Positions 16,112 to 24,538 are shown, counted from the first letter of the stretch. The stretch is DNA of 64,000 bases from Faeciplasma sp900553675 (GCA_958428235.1 CAUAFG010000012.1:1-64000), one strand, 5' to 3'. Numbers and translations: made by a program. Notes: a model not told the origin generated them from the sequence alone.

Positions 16112-17005
16112 GTGATAACAACGAAATCAAAACACATTTCAATAATATTTGCGCTTTTGGCGGCTGCATTTTATGCCATAAACACTCCGCTTTCAAAGCT
16201 GCTTTTAAATAATGTCCCCGCAACATTCATGGCGGCGTTTTTATACCTCGGTGCGGGAGTCGGCGTTGGAATTATGTATCTGTTCCACTGGCACAACGAG
16301 GACAAGTCGGAGCGCCTTACAAAAAAGGATCTGCCATATACAATAGGAATGATTGTGCTTGACATTCTTGCGCCAATCTTTTTAATGCTCGGCATAAAAT
16401 ACGGTACAGCCGCAAACGCTTCTTTGCTCGGCAACTTTGAGATCGTGGCGACTACGCTTATTGCCTGTCTTGCTTTCAAGGAAGCCGTAAGCAAGCGGCT
16501 TTGGGCGGCTATCGGCATGATTACATTATCAAGCATACTTCTTTCGTTTGAAGGAGCGGGAAGCTTCCGGTTTTCCTACGGCTCCGTTCTGGTGCTTTTA
16601 GCGACCGCCTGCTGGGGCTTGGAAAACAACTGCACCCGCAGCATCTCGGATAAAAGCACATATGAAATAGTTGTGTTAAAAGGGGTCTTTTCGGGCGGAG
16701 GAGCTTTTGTTATTGCACTTATTTCCGGCGAAAAGCTTCCGGAGATACGCTATATTCTTCCGGCTATGCTGCTGGGATTTGTTGCATATGGCATGAGCAT
16801 TTTCCTGTATATCCGCGCACAGAGAGATTTGGGAGCGGCAAAAACCAGCGCATACTATGCCGTTGCGCCGTTTGTGGGGGCATTTCTTTCGTTTGTGATT
16901 CTCGGCGAGAAGCTGACCATAGTTTATTTCGCCGCTTTGATTATCATGATTGCCGGCACGGTATTTGTTGTTAAGGACACCGTTGCGGGCAAAGAGTCAG
17001 GCTGA
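16112..17005 (+). CDS. EamA/DMT-family transporter
   Basis: A 297-residue protein with ten predicted membrane helices made of two EamA repeats, the layout of drug/metabolite transporters. The first repeat begins ISIIFALLAAAFYAINTPLSK and the second SYGSVLVLLATACWGLENN; both keep the usual proline and glycine-rich helix ends. It probably exports a metabolite or amino acid; the substrate is unknown. The start appears to be GTG at 16112 with AAGG right next to it, a poor ribosome site, so the start is uncertain. It follows the broken methyltransferase by 72 bp and precedes a GNAT gene by 24 bp. Confidence 0.87.
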   Translation: MITTKSKHISIIFALLAAAFYAINTPLSKLLLNNVPATFMAAFLYLGAGVGVGIMYLFHWHNEDKSERLTKKDLPYTIGMIVLDILAPIFLMLGIKYGTAANASLLGNFEIVATTLIACLAFKEAVSKRLWAAIGMITLSSILLSFEGAGSFRFSYGSVLVLLATACWGLENNCTRSISDKSTYEIVVLKGVFSGGGAFVIALISGEKLPEIRYILPAMLLGFVAYGMSIFLYIRAQRDLGAAKTSAYYAVAPFVGAFLSFVILGEKLTIVYFAALIIMIAGTVFVVKDTVAGKESG

Positions 17006-17029
17006 TAACGCACTAAAAGGAGACTTTAC

Positions 17030-17491
17030 ATGAATATAAAACTAATAACCGACGATAATCAAAAGCTTAATATGTCAAGAGAAATTTTAGAAGCCCTGCC
17101 GGAATGGTTCGGGATAGCTTCCGCGCGTGAGGAATACATTCGCGAGAGCGCTGGAAAGCCGTTTTTCTGCGCTTTTGATAATGACAAGCCCATAGGCTTT
17201 TTGTACTTAAAGCAGACCGGAAAGGAAACCGTCGAGCTTGCGGTGATGGGAGTTGTAAAAGACTATCACAGAAAAGGCGCCGGAAGAGCGCTTTTTGAAG
17301 AGGCAAGGCGCGAAGCCTTTCGGCTGGGGTACTCATTTATTCAGGTGAAAACGGTGCAGATGGGAAGATATAAGGAGTACGACGATACCAATCTGTTTTA
17401 TCTGTCCCTCGGCTTTAAGGAATTAGAGGTCTTTCCCACGCTATGGGACGAATGGAACCCCTGCCAGATTTATATAATGTCGATAAAATAG
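17030..17491 (+). CDS. GNAT acetyltransferase
   Basis: A 153-residue GNAT protein. A beta-strand pair KPIGFLYLKQ and VELAVMGVVKDYHRKGAGRAL gives motif A with the acetyl-CoA loop (HRKGAG, residues ~82-87). Motif B is NLFYLSLGFKELEVF. AAAAGGAGA precedes the ATG. The acceptor substrate is unknown. First of three consecutive but sequence-dissimilar GNAT genes. Confidence 0.9.
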   Translation: MNIKLITDDNQKLNMSREILEALPEWFGIASAREEYIRESAGKPFFCAFDNDKPIGFLYLKQTGKETVELAVMGVVKDYHRKGAGRALFEEARREAFRLGYSFIQVKTVQMGRYKEYDDTNLFYLSLGFKELEVFPTLWDEWNPCQIYIMSIK

Positions 17492-17537
17492 ACCGCGCTT
17501 TTATTCTAATCGCAGAAACTGATAGGAGGTAAATTTT

Positions 17538-18104
17538 ATGAACATTCCAATAGATATAACCCAAGTAACGCTGAAAACCGACCGTCTGCTTCTTCGCCCG
17601 TGGAGGATGTCCGACTTGGAGGACTTCTACGAATACGCCCGTGTTGACGGAGTGGGTCAGATGGCAGGATGGGCTCCGCACGAAAGCATTGATATATCCC
17701 GCGGGATTCTTGAAAGCTTTATCAGCGGAAAGAAGGTCTTTGCCTTGGAGCACGAGGGCAAGGTAATCGGCTCGCTGGGCATTGAAAAGTACGACGAGGC
17801 TGAATTTCCTGAGTTTTCAGGGCTTAAATGCCGCGAAATCGGCTATGTCCTTTCAAAAGACTACTGGGGCAATGGACTTATGCCCGAGGCTGTCGGCGAG
17901 GTTATACGATATCTGTTTGAGGATCTGGGGGCTGACGCTATCTTCTGCGGATATTTCGTAAGAAATCGTCAATCTGCCAGAGTTCAGGAAAAGTGCGGCT
18001 TTAAGCACTATTCCACCATAAAGTATCAGACCCGCATGGGAACCGTCGAGGATACGCAGGTCAACATTCTATACAGAAAGGACTGGGAAGATTCAAGGAT
18101 ATGA
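17538..18104 (+). CDS. RimJ/RimL-type GNAT acetyltransferase
   Basis: A 188-residue GNAT of the RimJ/RimL kind. It starts with the typical VTLKTDRLLLRPWRMSDLEDFYEYA and has EIGYVLSKDYWGNGLMPEAV (acetyl-CoA-binding loop WGNG) and NRQSARVQEKCGF. Relatives acetylate N-terminal amino groups of proteins or small molecules. AGGAGG lies just before the ATG. Its TGA stop overlaps the ATG of the next GNAT gene. Confidence 0.9.
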   Translation: MNIPIDITQVTLKTDRLLLRPWRMSDLEDFYEYARVDGVGQMAGWAPHESIDISRGILESFISGKKVFALEHEGKVIGSLGIEKYDEAEFPEFSGLKCREIGYVLSKDYWGNGLMPEAVGEVIRYLFEDLGADAIFCGYFVRNRQSARVQEKCGFKHYSTIKYQTRMGTVEDTQVNILYRKDWEDSRI

Positions 18105-18571
18105 TAAGAAGAGCAACAGCTGCGGACATCCCGCAGATAAATTCACTTTTAGAGCAGGTGCTGATGGTGCATTATAACATCCGCCCCGATTTGTTTAAGC
18201 CTAACACCAAAAAATACACCGATTCCGAGCTTTCGGACATCATCAATGCCGACAACACCCCGATATTCGTCTGGACGGACGAGCAGGATCTGGCGCGAGG
18301 CTATGCCTTCTGTCAGCTTAAAAGCACCATCGGGCAGGACAATATGCAGCCGTTCAAGTCGATATACATAAACGACATCTGCGTTGACGAGAGCTGGAGG
18401 GGCAGGCATATCGCTTCGTCGCTGTTTGAGCATGTCAAGGCGTATGCCAAGTCTATCGGATGCCACAATATCACCCTGAACGTATGGGAGGGCAACGCCG
18501 CCGCAAGGGCGTTTTACGAGAGGATGGGCATGGGAATCCAGAAAACTACCATGGAAACGGTGCTGGACTGA
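18101..18571 (+). CDS. GNAT acetyltransferase
   Basis: A 156-residue GNAT protein. MIRRATAADIPQINSLLEQV is a classic N-terminus; the acetyl-CoA loop is in DICVDESWRGRHIASSLFEH and the C-terminal motif in NVWEGNAAARAFYERMGM. It overlaps the previous gene by 4 bp (ATGA), so the two are translationally coupled. The substrate is unknown. Confidence 0.9.
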   Translation: MIRRATAADIPQINSLLEQVLMVHYNIRPDLFKPNTKKYTDSELSDIINADNTPIFVWTDEQDLARGYAFCQLKSTIGQDNMQPFKSIYINDICVDESWRGRHIASSLFEHVKAYAKSIGCHNITLNVWEGNAAARAFYERMGMGIQKTTMETVLD

Positions 18572-18609
18572 TTAGCGGAATCATCACAAAAAGAAAGGAA
18601 GAATAAAAC

Positions 18610-19290
18610 ATGAAAATAGGAATGATAGTTGCGGTTATGGACGAGATAAACGCCATGCTGACCGAGATGGGCGAGCCTATAGAGACGATTACGGCAGACG
18701 GCTTTGATATCCGCAGATACAATGTGAGCGGGAATGATTTATACGTTGCCAAAAGCGGAGCGGGCGAGATTTACGCCTCCGCCGCCACTCAGCTTTTGAT
18801 ATCCAAATACGGTGCGGAGCTTATTGTAAACTTCGGAATATGCGGAGGGCTTACGCCCGAAATGTCGCTATGCCGCACCTGTGTTGTGGAAAAAACGGTT
18901 CATTATGATTATGACACCTCTGCCATCGACGGCACCGAGCAGGGCAGGTATTTAGACCTTCCTGATATATATATTCCCGCCGACCCGAAGCTGATTGAGC
19001 TTGCGGTCAGCGTTATGCCTCAGCTTGAAAGGGTTATATGCGCCTCGGCTGACAAGTTTGTTGCCGACCCCGATAAGAAGGCAGAGCTTCATGAAAAATT
19101 CGGGGCTTCTATTTGCGAGATGGAGTCTGCCGGAATACTTCTTACCGCAAACCGCTGCGGAGTGCCGGCGCTGCTTATCAAGGCTGTTTCGGACAGCGTA
19201 TCCGGCGGTGCGGAGGAATTTGCTAAGATGGCTTGCGAGTCGGCAAGGGTGTGCGTAAGGACTATGATGGCGGTTATTGAGAGGATTTAG
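18610..19290 (+). CDS. MTA/SAH nucleosidase-like nucleoside phosphorylase family protein
   Basis: A 226-residue protein of the PNP/UDP phosphorylase superfamily, closest in plan to 5'-methylthioadenosine/S-adenosylhomocysteine nucleosidase: MKIGMIVAVMDEINAM at the N-terminus, NFGICGG as the phosphate/ribose loop, CEMESAGI as the ribose-contact motif, and KAVSDSV carrying the base-contact Asp. In true MTAN the loop reads NxGxAG and the ribose motif MEGAA; the differences here suggest a related nucleosidase with other specificity. AGAAAGGAAG precedes the ATG. It ends a run of GNAT genes. Confidence 0.78.
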   Translation: MKIGMIVAVMDEINAMLTEMGEPIETITADGFDIRRYNVSGNDLYVAKSGAGEIYASAATQLLISKYGAELIVNFGICGGLTPEMSLCRTCVVEKTVHYDYDTSAIDGTEQGRYLDLPDIYIPADPKLIELAVSVMPQLERVICASADKFVADPDKKAELHEKFGASICEMESAGILLTANRCGVPALLIKAVSDSVSGGAEEFAKMACESARVCVRTMMAVIERI

Positions 19291-19355
19291 ACGAAAAAAT
19301 GAATTACTATATGTATAATATTAGATGAATTATACTTATAGGTGCGGATTTAACT

Positions 19356-19878
19356 ATTACTTTGTGCAGTAATGGACGCTTGCGCGTCCATCGGGAGACC
19401 CCCGGCGAGGGTCTCCCACGGCAAAACAGTCCACCGGACTGTTTTGCCTTCCTCTCCTGCGCTTTGCTTGCGCTGGGGATTTCGCTCCCTGCGGGGAGAC
19501 GGCGGCATATCATTTGTAATCGTCGTACTTTTGTCTGCCGCCGCACATCGCATTTCCTCCGTCTTTGGCTGTACTTTTGCTTGGCAGGGTAATACCTGCA
19601 TATAAAATACATTGGTTTTCGATTGATGGACGGAAATGCCCGACTTTTGTTTAAGGGGAGGGCGCTGCCAAAGCCGACATCGAAAGTCCGGCGTTTCCGT
19701 CCATCGATTGCAAGTGTATGTAAGAAACGGCGTGCAGTCTGGCTTTGTTGAGAAGGAAAAGGAAATTACGGAGGAAACGCAATGCGTGACGGCATACTAT
19801 TGACAAGCGACTTACAAAGTTGATGCCGTCACCTGCTGCCTTGAAAGGCTGGAGAACTTTTTAGTTTTTTGCTTTTGA
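19356..19878. repeat. Dispersed palindrome-train repeat, copy B
   Basis: The 668-bp gap between genes is filled by this element; no gene was seen. Its left edge ATTACTTTGTGCAG (19356-19369) also begins copies at 21628 and 63070. Its right edge GGCTGG.GAACTTTTTAGTTTTT recurs at 63300. Inside is a row of hairpins: TGGACGC/GCGTCCA; GGGAGACCC/GGGTCTCCC (19393-19417); GCAAAACAGTCC/GGACTGTTTTGC (19421-19447); and GGGATTTCGCTCCC. A GGCGGC...GCCGCC block with TTTCCTCCGTC follows, later answered by GGACGGAAA. No transposase is encoded. Confidence 0.8.
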
Positions 19879-19909
19879 AGGTGAGTGAGAAATTGACGCA
19901 TTATAGCTC

Positions 19910-19938
19910 TTGAAAATCTCGATACACTGTGCTACAAT
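19910..19938 (+). promoter_or_regulatory. Sigma-A promoter with extended -10 for the HTH/M18 gene
   Basis: TTGAAA (19910-19915), a 17-bp spacer, and TACAAT (19933-19938) preceded by TGC. It lies just beyond the right edge of repeat copy B. Confidence 0.75.
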
Positions 19939-19970
19939 AATATCAGACTAATAAAAAGGTGGGATTTGTT

Positions 19971-21539
19971 TTGACTACATTGGGCGAACGCCTGCGAAAG
20001 GCGAGGAAAAGAAAGGGTCTTTCTCAGTCCGCTGCAAGCGAGGCTATTGGAATAAGCAACAAGGCTCTTTCAAGATACGAAACGGACATTTCATATCCTG
20101 CTCTGGAGGTGCTGAAAAAGCTGGGCAGGCTTTATGATGTTTCCAGCGAATATCTTTTGGGGAACACCGGCGCAATGGGCGAGTCCTCCGATACCGCTTA
20201 CAGTCCCGAAACTTATGAAAATATGGTCTCCATGACCGACCACAAGGCGTCTGCAAAAAAGCTTATCGACTTTATTGCGGCAAGCCCTTCGAGGTATCAT
20301 GCCGTTGCTAATATCTGTCTGCGGCTTTCAAACGAAGGCTTTAAGGAGCTTAAAGAGTGCGAAAAATGGGACATCGCGCCGGGCGGAAAGTATTATGTCA
20401 CACGCAATCTCTCCTCGGTGATTGCCTTCAAGGTTGGCGAGGGGGATGTCGGCGGGTTCAACATAATAGCCGCGCACAGCGACTCTCCGACCTTTCGAGT
20501 AAAGCCAGACGCCGAAATGGAGACGCTTGGCAAGTACATCCGCATAAACACCGAGCGATACGGCGGAATGATATGCTCCACTTGGCTTGACAGACCTCTT
20601 TCCATTGCCGGAAGGGTAGTCACAACAAACGGCTCTAAGATAAAGACCCAGCTTGTAAACATTGATAAAGACCTTCTGATGATTCCCAACGTCGCCATTC
20701 ATATGCAGAGAAACATCAACGACGGCATGAGCTTTAACGCTCAGGTGGATATGATACCTCTTTTAGGAAGCGTGGCGGCAAAGGGAAGTCTTACAAAGCT
20801 TGTCGCGGGGGCGGCAGGGGTTAAGGCGGATCAAATATCCGGATGCGACCTTTTCCTCTACAACCGTGCAAAAGGTACAATCTGGGGCAACGACGGCGAG
20901 TTTGTCTCCGCTCCGCAGCTTGACGATTTGCAGTGTGCGGTTGCCTCGTTGAACGGCTTTTTGGCAGGGGACAATGCCAAGACGGTTTCCGTTCTTTGCG
21001 TTTTAGACAATGAGGAGGTAGGAAGCGGCACCAAGCAGGGCGCGGATTCCGATTTCCTTAGGACAAGTGTTTCGCGGATATGCGAAGCTTTAGGAAAATC
21101 CGTGGGCGAGCTTATGCCTTCAAGCTTTGTGATTTCGGCGGACAACGCCCACGCCGTACATCCCAATCACCCCGAATACGCCGACCTTGTAAACAAGCCA
21201 GTCATGAACGGCGGAATCGTGCTGAAATTCAACGGCAACCAGCGCTACGCCACCGACGCCGTTTCCGAGGCGATTTTCCGCAAAATATGCCAAGCGGTTG
21301 CGGTTCCGGTACAGACCTACGTAAACCGCTCCGATCTTGCGGGCGGCTCGACACTTGGAAACATATCCACCGCTCAGCTCTCGATTAACACTGTGGATAT
21401 CGGACTTGCTCAGCTTGCAATGCACTCAAGCTATGAGACGGCAGGCTCCATGGATACGCTTTATCTTGAAGAAGCGGCGGCGGAGTTCTACCGCACGGCG
21501 ATAACCCGACTTGCGGATGGGGAGTATGAGATTAAGTAA
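19971..21539 (+). CDS. XRE helix-turn-helix fused to M18 aspartyl aminopeptidase
   Basis: A 522-residue single reading frame. Residues ~1-65 are an XRE/Cro DNA-binding domain (LGERLRKARKRKGLSQSAAS, then ALSRYETDISYPALEVLKK). Residues ~95-520 are a full M18 metallopeptidase. Metal and catalytic motifs are all present: IIAAHSDSP, WLDRPL, LDNEEVGSGT, ADNAHAVHPNH and AMHSSYETAG. M18 enzymes are dodecameric two-zinc aminopeptidases that remove N-terminal Asp/Glu from peptides; they normally have about 430-450 residues and no HTH. AAGGTGG (19956-19962) points to TTG at 19971 rather than the in-frame GTG at 19959. It could be a peptide-responsive regulator, a DNA-tethered peptidase, or both. The domain junction shows no frameshift. 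Confidence 0.9.
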   Translation: MTTLGERLRKARKRKGLSQSAASEAIGISNKALSRYETDISYPALEVLKKLGRLYDVSSEYLLGNTGAMGESSDTAYSPETYENMVSMTDHKASAKKLIDFIAASPSRYHAVANICLRLSNEGFKELKECEKWDIAPGGKYYVTRNLSSVIAFKVGEGDVGGFNIIAAHSDSPTFRVKPDAEMETLGKYIRINTERYGGMICSTWLDRPLSIAGRVVTTNGSKIKTQLVNIDKDLLMIPNVAIHMQRNINDGMSFNAQVDMIPLLGSVAAKGSLTKLVAGAAGVKADQISGCDLFLYNRAKGTIWGNDGEFVSAPQLDDLQCAVASLNGFLAGDNAKTVSVLCVLDNEEVGSGTKQGADSDFLRTSVSRICEALGKSVGELMPSSFVISADNAHAVHPNHPEYADLVNKPVMNGGIVLKFNGNQRYATDAVSEAIFRKICQAVAVPVQTYVNRSDLAGGSTLGNISTAQLSINTVDIGLAQLAMHSSYETAGSMDTLYLEEAAAEFYRTAITRLADGEYEIK

Positions 21540-21548
21540 ATAGTGTAT

Positions 21549-21595
21549 ATTATGCCGGTGCGGACTGATGTATGGTTGGTCTGTGCCGGTATTAT
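21549..21595 (+). terminator. Hairpin after the HTH/M18 gene
   Basis: A 17-bp arm pair (21549-21565 with 21579-21595) with core GCCGGTGCGGAC/GTCTGTGCCGGT including several G-T pairs and one mismatch. No clear T run follows. The core resembles the terminator at 22234-22281, so the two hairpins bracket repeat copy C. Confidence 0.5.
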
Positions 21596-21627
21596 GCTGT
21601 CTGCATATATCTGAGTGTGGTTTGGAT

Positions 21628-22210
21628 TACTACTTTGTGCAGGGATGGACGCACTCCGTGCGCCCATAGGAGGACCCCCGACGAGGGTAGGCGACGGCGA
21701 CTACTTTGTAATCTTCGTACTGTCGTTTGCCGTCGCACAGTGCCTTTCCTCCGTCTTTGGCACTTCATTTGTTAGTTGTGAAGGCTTCTGCATATACTAC
21801 ACTATTGTTCACAATTGCAGGACGGAAACGCCAGACTTATGTTTAGGAGGTAACAGTCCACTGGACTGTTTGCACTTATTTCGACCGTTAAGGTCGGAAT
21901 TAGTGCTTCTCCCTCTCCTACGTTTCGCTTTGCTGAGGGTTTCGCTCCCTACGGAGAGACGGCGGCATATCATTTGCAATCGTCGTACTTTTGTTTGCCG
22001 CCGCACAGTGCCTTTCCTCCGTCGTTGGCGGTTAGTTTGTTGATATGCAAGTTACTGCATATACCGCACTATTGTCTGCAATTGCAGGACGGAAACGCCC
22101 AACTTTTGTTTAAGAGGAGGCGCTGCCCCAAGACCCTGCAAGGGCTTCTCGCCCCTTGACCCTCGCCAGCCTTTTGAAAAAGGCTGGATCGAAAACTTTT
22201 TTAATTTTGC
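21628..22210. repeat. Dispersed palindrome-train repeat, copy C (contains two internal units)
   Basis: Left edge TACTACTTTGTGCAG (21628-21642), right edge near AAAACTTTTTTAATTTTGC. It contains two successive versions of one unit: GGCGACGGCGAC...GCCGTCGC then CAGTGCCTTTCCTCCGTC (~21690-21760), and again GGCGGCATATCATTTGC...GCCGCC then CAGTGCCTTTCCTCCGTC (~21960-22030). Each is followed by TGCATAT, a purine-rich tract and GGACGGAAACGCC. Between them lies a shorter AACAGTCC/GGACTGTT hairpin. The right third has GGCGCTGCCCCAAGACCCTGC and the hairpin CCAGCC/GGCTGG. No coding sequence is supported. Confidence 0.8.
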
Positions 22211-22233
22211 TATTGAAACATAGTTTTATCTAC

Positions 22234-22281
22234 AAAAATACCGGTGCAGACCGCTTTGCGTGATTCTGCGCCGGTATTTTT
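22234..22281. terminator. Bidirectional-looking terminator
   Basis: A 17-bp stem (22234-22250 with 22265-22281; arms AAAAATACCGGTGCAGA and TCTGCGCCGGTATTTTT, one G-T pair). The A run and T run lie at the stem base, so it can stop transcription either way. It separates repeat copy C from the sigma-factor array. Confidence 0.75.
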
Positions 22282-22343
22282 ATTGACCGTTCAGAAAAAA
22301 TAAGCTAAAATATTAAAAAGTGTTACACGGCAGTGTGTTTTGT

Positions 22344-22367
22344 CGTCATAATAGGTGAAGACGTCTT
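22344..22367 (+). promoter_or_regulatory. Conserved leader element of sigma gene 1
   Basis: CGTCATAATAGGTGAAGACG (22344-22363) followed by TCTT. A matching element precedes sigma gene 3 (26571) and a weaker one sigma gene 2 (24488). The CGTC could be an ECF-type -10. CGTC/GACG also form a short inverted repeat. Position relative to transcription is not known. Confidence 0.45.
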
Positions 22368-22391
22368 TATTAAAGTGTGGGAGATGATAGC

Positions 22392-22961
22392 TTGGAGGAC
22401 GAAAAAATAATTCAGCTTTACATAGTCGGTGACGAAGCCGCCCTTAGGGAGACGGAGAAAAAATACGGCGATGAGCTGAAAAAGCTTTCCTTTAGAATAA
22501 CAGGTTCTGAGGGCGACAGTGCGGAATGTCTTAACGACGCCCTTATGCAGGCGTGGAAAACGGTCGGTTCTGTCAGACCGGACAGTCTGCGGGCATATCT
22601 TGCCAAGGTTACAAGGAACATTTCGCTTGACTGTCTTAAGAAGCGAAAGACTCAAAAGCGGTGTGCGGTAAGCGTTGCTCTTGAAGAGCTGGGCGACTGT
22701 CTGCCTGACGTTACCGCATTGGGTGCGGGCGATTTCTTTGAGGTCATCGACGAAAACACCCTTGCCGAGGAAATCAACCGCTGGCTTGAAGGCATAGAAA
22801 AGGAGAAGCGGGTAATATTTGTCCGCAGATATTTTAAGATGGAGACTGCAAGGGAAATCGCGAAAAGCCTTGGTGTCAACGAGGGCAGCCTTCGAGTAAC
22901 GCTTTCAAGGCTGAGATGCTCCCTTAAAGAATATCTCGAAGGCAAGGGCTATGCCGTTTAG
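22392..22961 (+). CDS. ECF-like sigma factor (module 1)
   Basis: A 189-residue sigma-70-family protein with only regions 2 and 4. Region 2 includes LKKLSFRITGSEGDSAECLNDALMQAWKTV and AYLAKVTRNISLD, and region 4 IFVRRYFKMETAREIAKSLG plus VNEGSLRVTLSRLRCSLKEYL. It redirects RNA polymerase to a small regulon. TTG at 22392 is preferred over GTG at 22377 because GGGAG lies 8 nt upstream and the two paralogues have TTG at the same alignment position (TTGGAG/TTGGAT). The DUF4179 gene 30 bp downstream is the likely membrane-bound partner. Confidence 0.88.
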   Translation: MEDEKIIQLYIVGDEAALRETEKKYGDELKKLSFRITGSEGDSAECLNDALMQAWKTVGSVRPDSLRAYLAKVTRNISLDCLKKRKTQKRCAVSVALEELGDCLPDVTALGAGDFFEVIDENTLAEEINRWLEGIEKEKRVIFVRRYFKMETAREIAKSLGVNEGSLRVTLSRLRCSLKEYLEGKGYAV

Positions 22962-22991
22962 GCGGCTGCTTGTCTTGGAAAGGAGTAAATT

Positions 22992-24350
22992 ATGACTGAT
23001 AAAAACGAAAAGCTTTTTAATGCAATAGGAAAACTTAAGGACAGCTATATCGAGGAAGCATATGCCGAGAATCCCAAGCTTTCAAAGCCGAAAAAGAGCA
23101 TAAAGCGGATTGTTATGCTTGCCGCAGCAGCTATGCTTTCAATATCGCTTGTTATAACGGTCGCCGCCAACAGCGACGCTATTATCGCGGCGATATTTGA
23201 ACGCCGGCAGAAGCTTGTTGACAATAAGATAGGGCATATAGACGAGTCGGCAACCGTGGGAAATATAACGCTGACTTTAGAAAGCGTTACGGTTGAAAAC
23301 GTCTTTGATGACGATAACATTTTTGCAAACTACACCGTCAGCTTTCACAATAATGACGGCGCTTTTGAAGGCGGTCTGAAATACGGCGGATATAAGCTGC
23401 AATGCATATTTGACGACAGCGGCAACGGAACGCTCCACGCGGATTCGGAAATCGATGAAGACGGGCGCAAATGGTATACCCTGAATGGCGACCAGCCCGA
23501 TAAGTTTGAAGCGTTCTATCCCGCTTTGAGTCGGATCAACTTCGGGCTTGACGATCCCTCGGATACTATCACCCTGAAAAGCTCTCCGTCATACGGAATG
23601 TATGGCGTAAACCGCATTATCTTTTATGACCTTACCTCGGCGGACGGCTCTGTCAAGTATGCAGACGAGATTTGCGTTGAGTTTACGGTTACAAAGGAAG
23701 AAGCCAAGCCCTTGATGCAGATCAATTACTACGAACCGAATCTGACATTTGAAATCGAAAATACAGAGTTTTTGTTAATGTGCATTGACCTTTACTCCAC
23801 ACGACTGTATATGGAGATGTCAAATCCGGCAGGCGATTCGGTCAGCATCGGCGGGGTTGAATGCTGTGCAATCAACTATTTCACAAAGCTTGCCAACGGC
23901 GATGAATTTTTTGAAAAAGTCAAAAAGTATTCTGATCAGGAGAACGAAGTCGGATTACAGCTTGAAAGCGAGTATGATGAGCGGGAAGTTCATGAGAAAT
24001 ATTCAGAATGGGCTTCAAACGATGAGGAGCTTCGCAGATTGAATGATGAGGTACTTACAGCAATGAAGCCCACCGAGGATGAGAAGCTTCTCAACGAGTG
24101 CTACGAGGTTGTTGTTGAATTAAAGCCGGAATGTGGTGCAGAGGTAGTCTCAATGAAAACCTCCTGCTGCGGCTGGGCGGTTCCGGCGACACCGGATACT
24201 GTTTGCGCAGGGTTCGTGGCTGAATTTTCCTCACCGATATACGTTGACGACATCGTAAGGGTATACGCCAGCAAAATCGGCGACCCATCTAAGGAGGTAA
24301 ACATATGGATTCCCGCCGAAGACAGGGGTCTTCGGGAAATCAACAAATAA
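22992..24350 (+). CDS. DUF4179-type membrane protein, probable anti-sigma partner (module 1)
   Basis: A 452-residue protein with a cytoplasmic N-terminus (~1-37), one membrane helix (~38-60: IVMLAAAAMLSISLVITVAAN) and a large extracellular beta-rich part. The first extracellular stretch (RRQKLVDNKIGHIDESATVG) and FYDLTSADGSVKYADEICVEF are shared with modules 2 and 3. The topology fits an anti-sigma factor: the short N-terminus faces the cytoplasm and could bind the sigma factor, while the outside domain senses an envelope signal. DUF4179 proteins have no settled biochemical role. The ribosome site GGAAAGGAG precedes the ATG. Confidence 0.82.
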   Translation: MTDKNEKLFNAIGKLKDSYIEEAYAENPKLSKPKKSIKRIVMLAAAAMLSISLVITVAANSDAIIAAIFERRQKLVDNKIGHIDESATVGNITLTLESVTVENVFDDDNIFANYTVSFHNNDGAFEGGLKYGGYKLQCIFDDSGNGTLHADSEIDEDGRKWYTLNGDQPDKFEAFYPALSRINFGLDDPSDTITLKSSPSYGMYGVNRIIFYDLTSADGSVKYADEICVEFTVTKEEAKPLMQINYYEPNLTFEIENTEFLLMCIDLYSTRLYMEMSNPAGDSVSIGGVECCAINYFTKLANGDEFFEKVKKYSDQENEVGLQLESEYDEREVHEKYSEWASNDEELRRLNDEVLTAMKPTEDEKLLNECYEVVVELKPECGAEVVSMKTSCCGWAVPATPDTVCAGFVAEFSSPIYVDDIVRVYASKIGDPSKEVNIWIPAEDRGLREINK

Positions 24351-24420
24351 CTATACAACAACGTTTGTGCTTATCCCAAAGATAGGGGTCTTGCGGAACT
24401 CAACGAATAGCTATATAATT

Positions 24421-24457
24421 AAATCGCCGGACAGTGCTTTCGGCGATTTTTCTTTGA
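24421..24457 (+). terminator. Terminator after module 1
   Basis: Stem AAATCGCCG (24421-24429) with CGGCGATTT (24441-24449), an 11-nt loop and a following T-rich tail. Confidence 0.8.
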
Positions 24458-24487
24458 TTTTTGAGTAATACTATACAGCCGCTTGTT

Positions 24488-24510
24488 GTCTTTATTAGTG
24501 AAAGGCCTTT
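24488..24510 (+). promoter_or_regulatory. Leader element of sigma gene 2, diverged version
   Basis: GTCTTTATTAGTGAAAGGCC aligns with the elements before sigma genes 1 and 3 (GTC.T.ATARGTGA) but has lost the CGTC/GACG inverted arms. The same CGTCTTTAT core also occurs at 33647 before the fourth sigma gene. Confidence 0.35.
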
Positions 24511-24538
24511 TTGATAGAAGCATAAGGAGATGAAATGC

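Noticed and set aside
19356..22210. CRISPR array
   Set aside because: The repeats are large, variable hairpin modules without regular unit length or spacers, and no cas genes are near.
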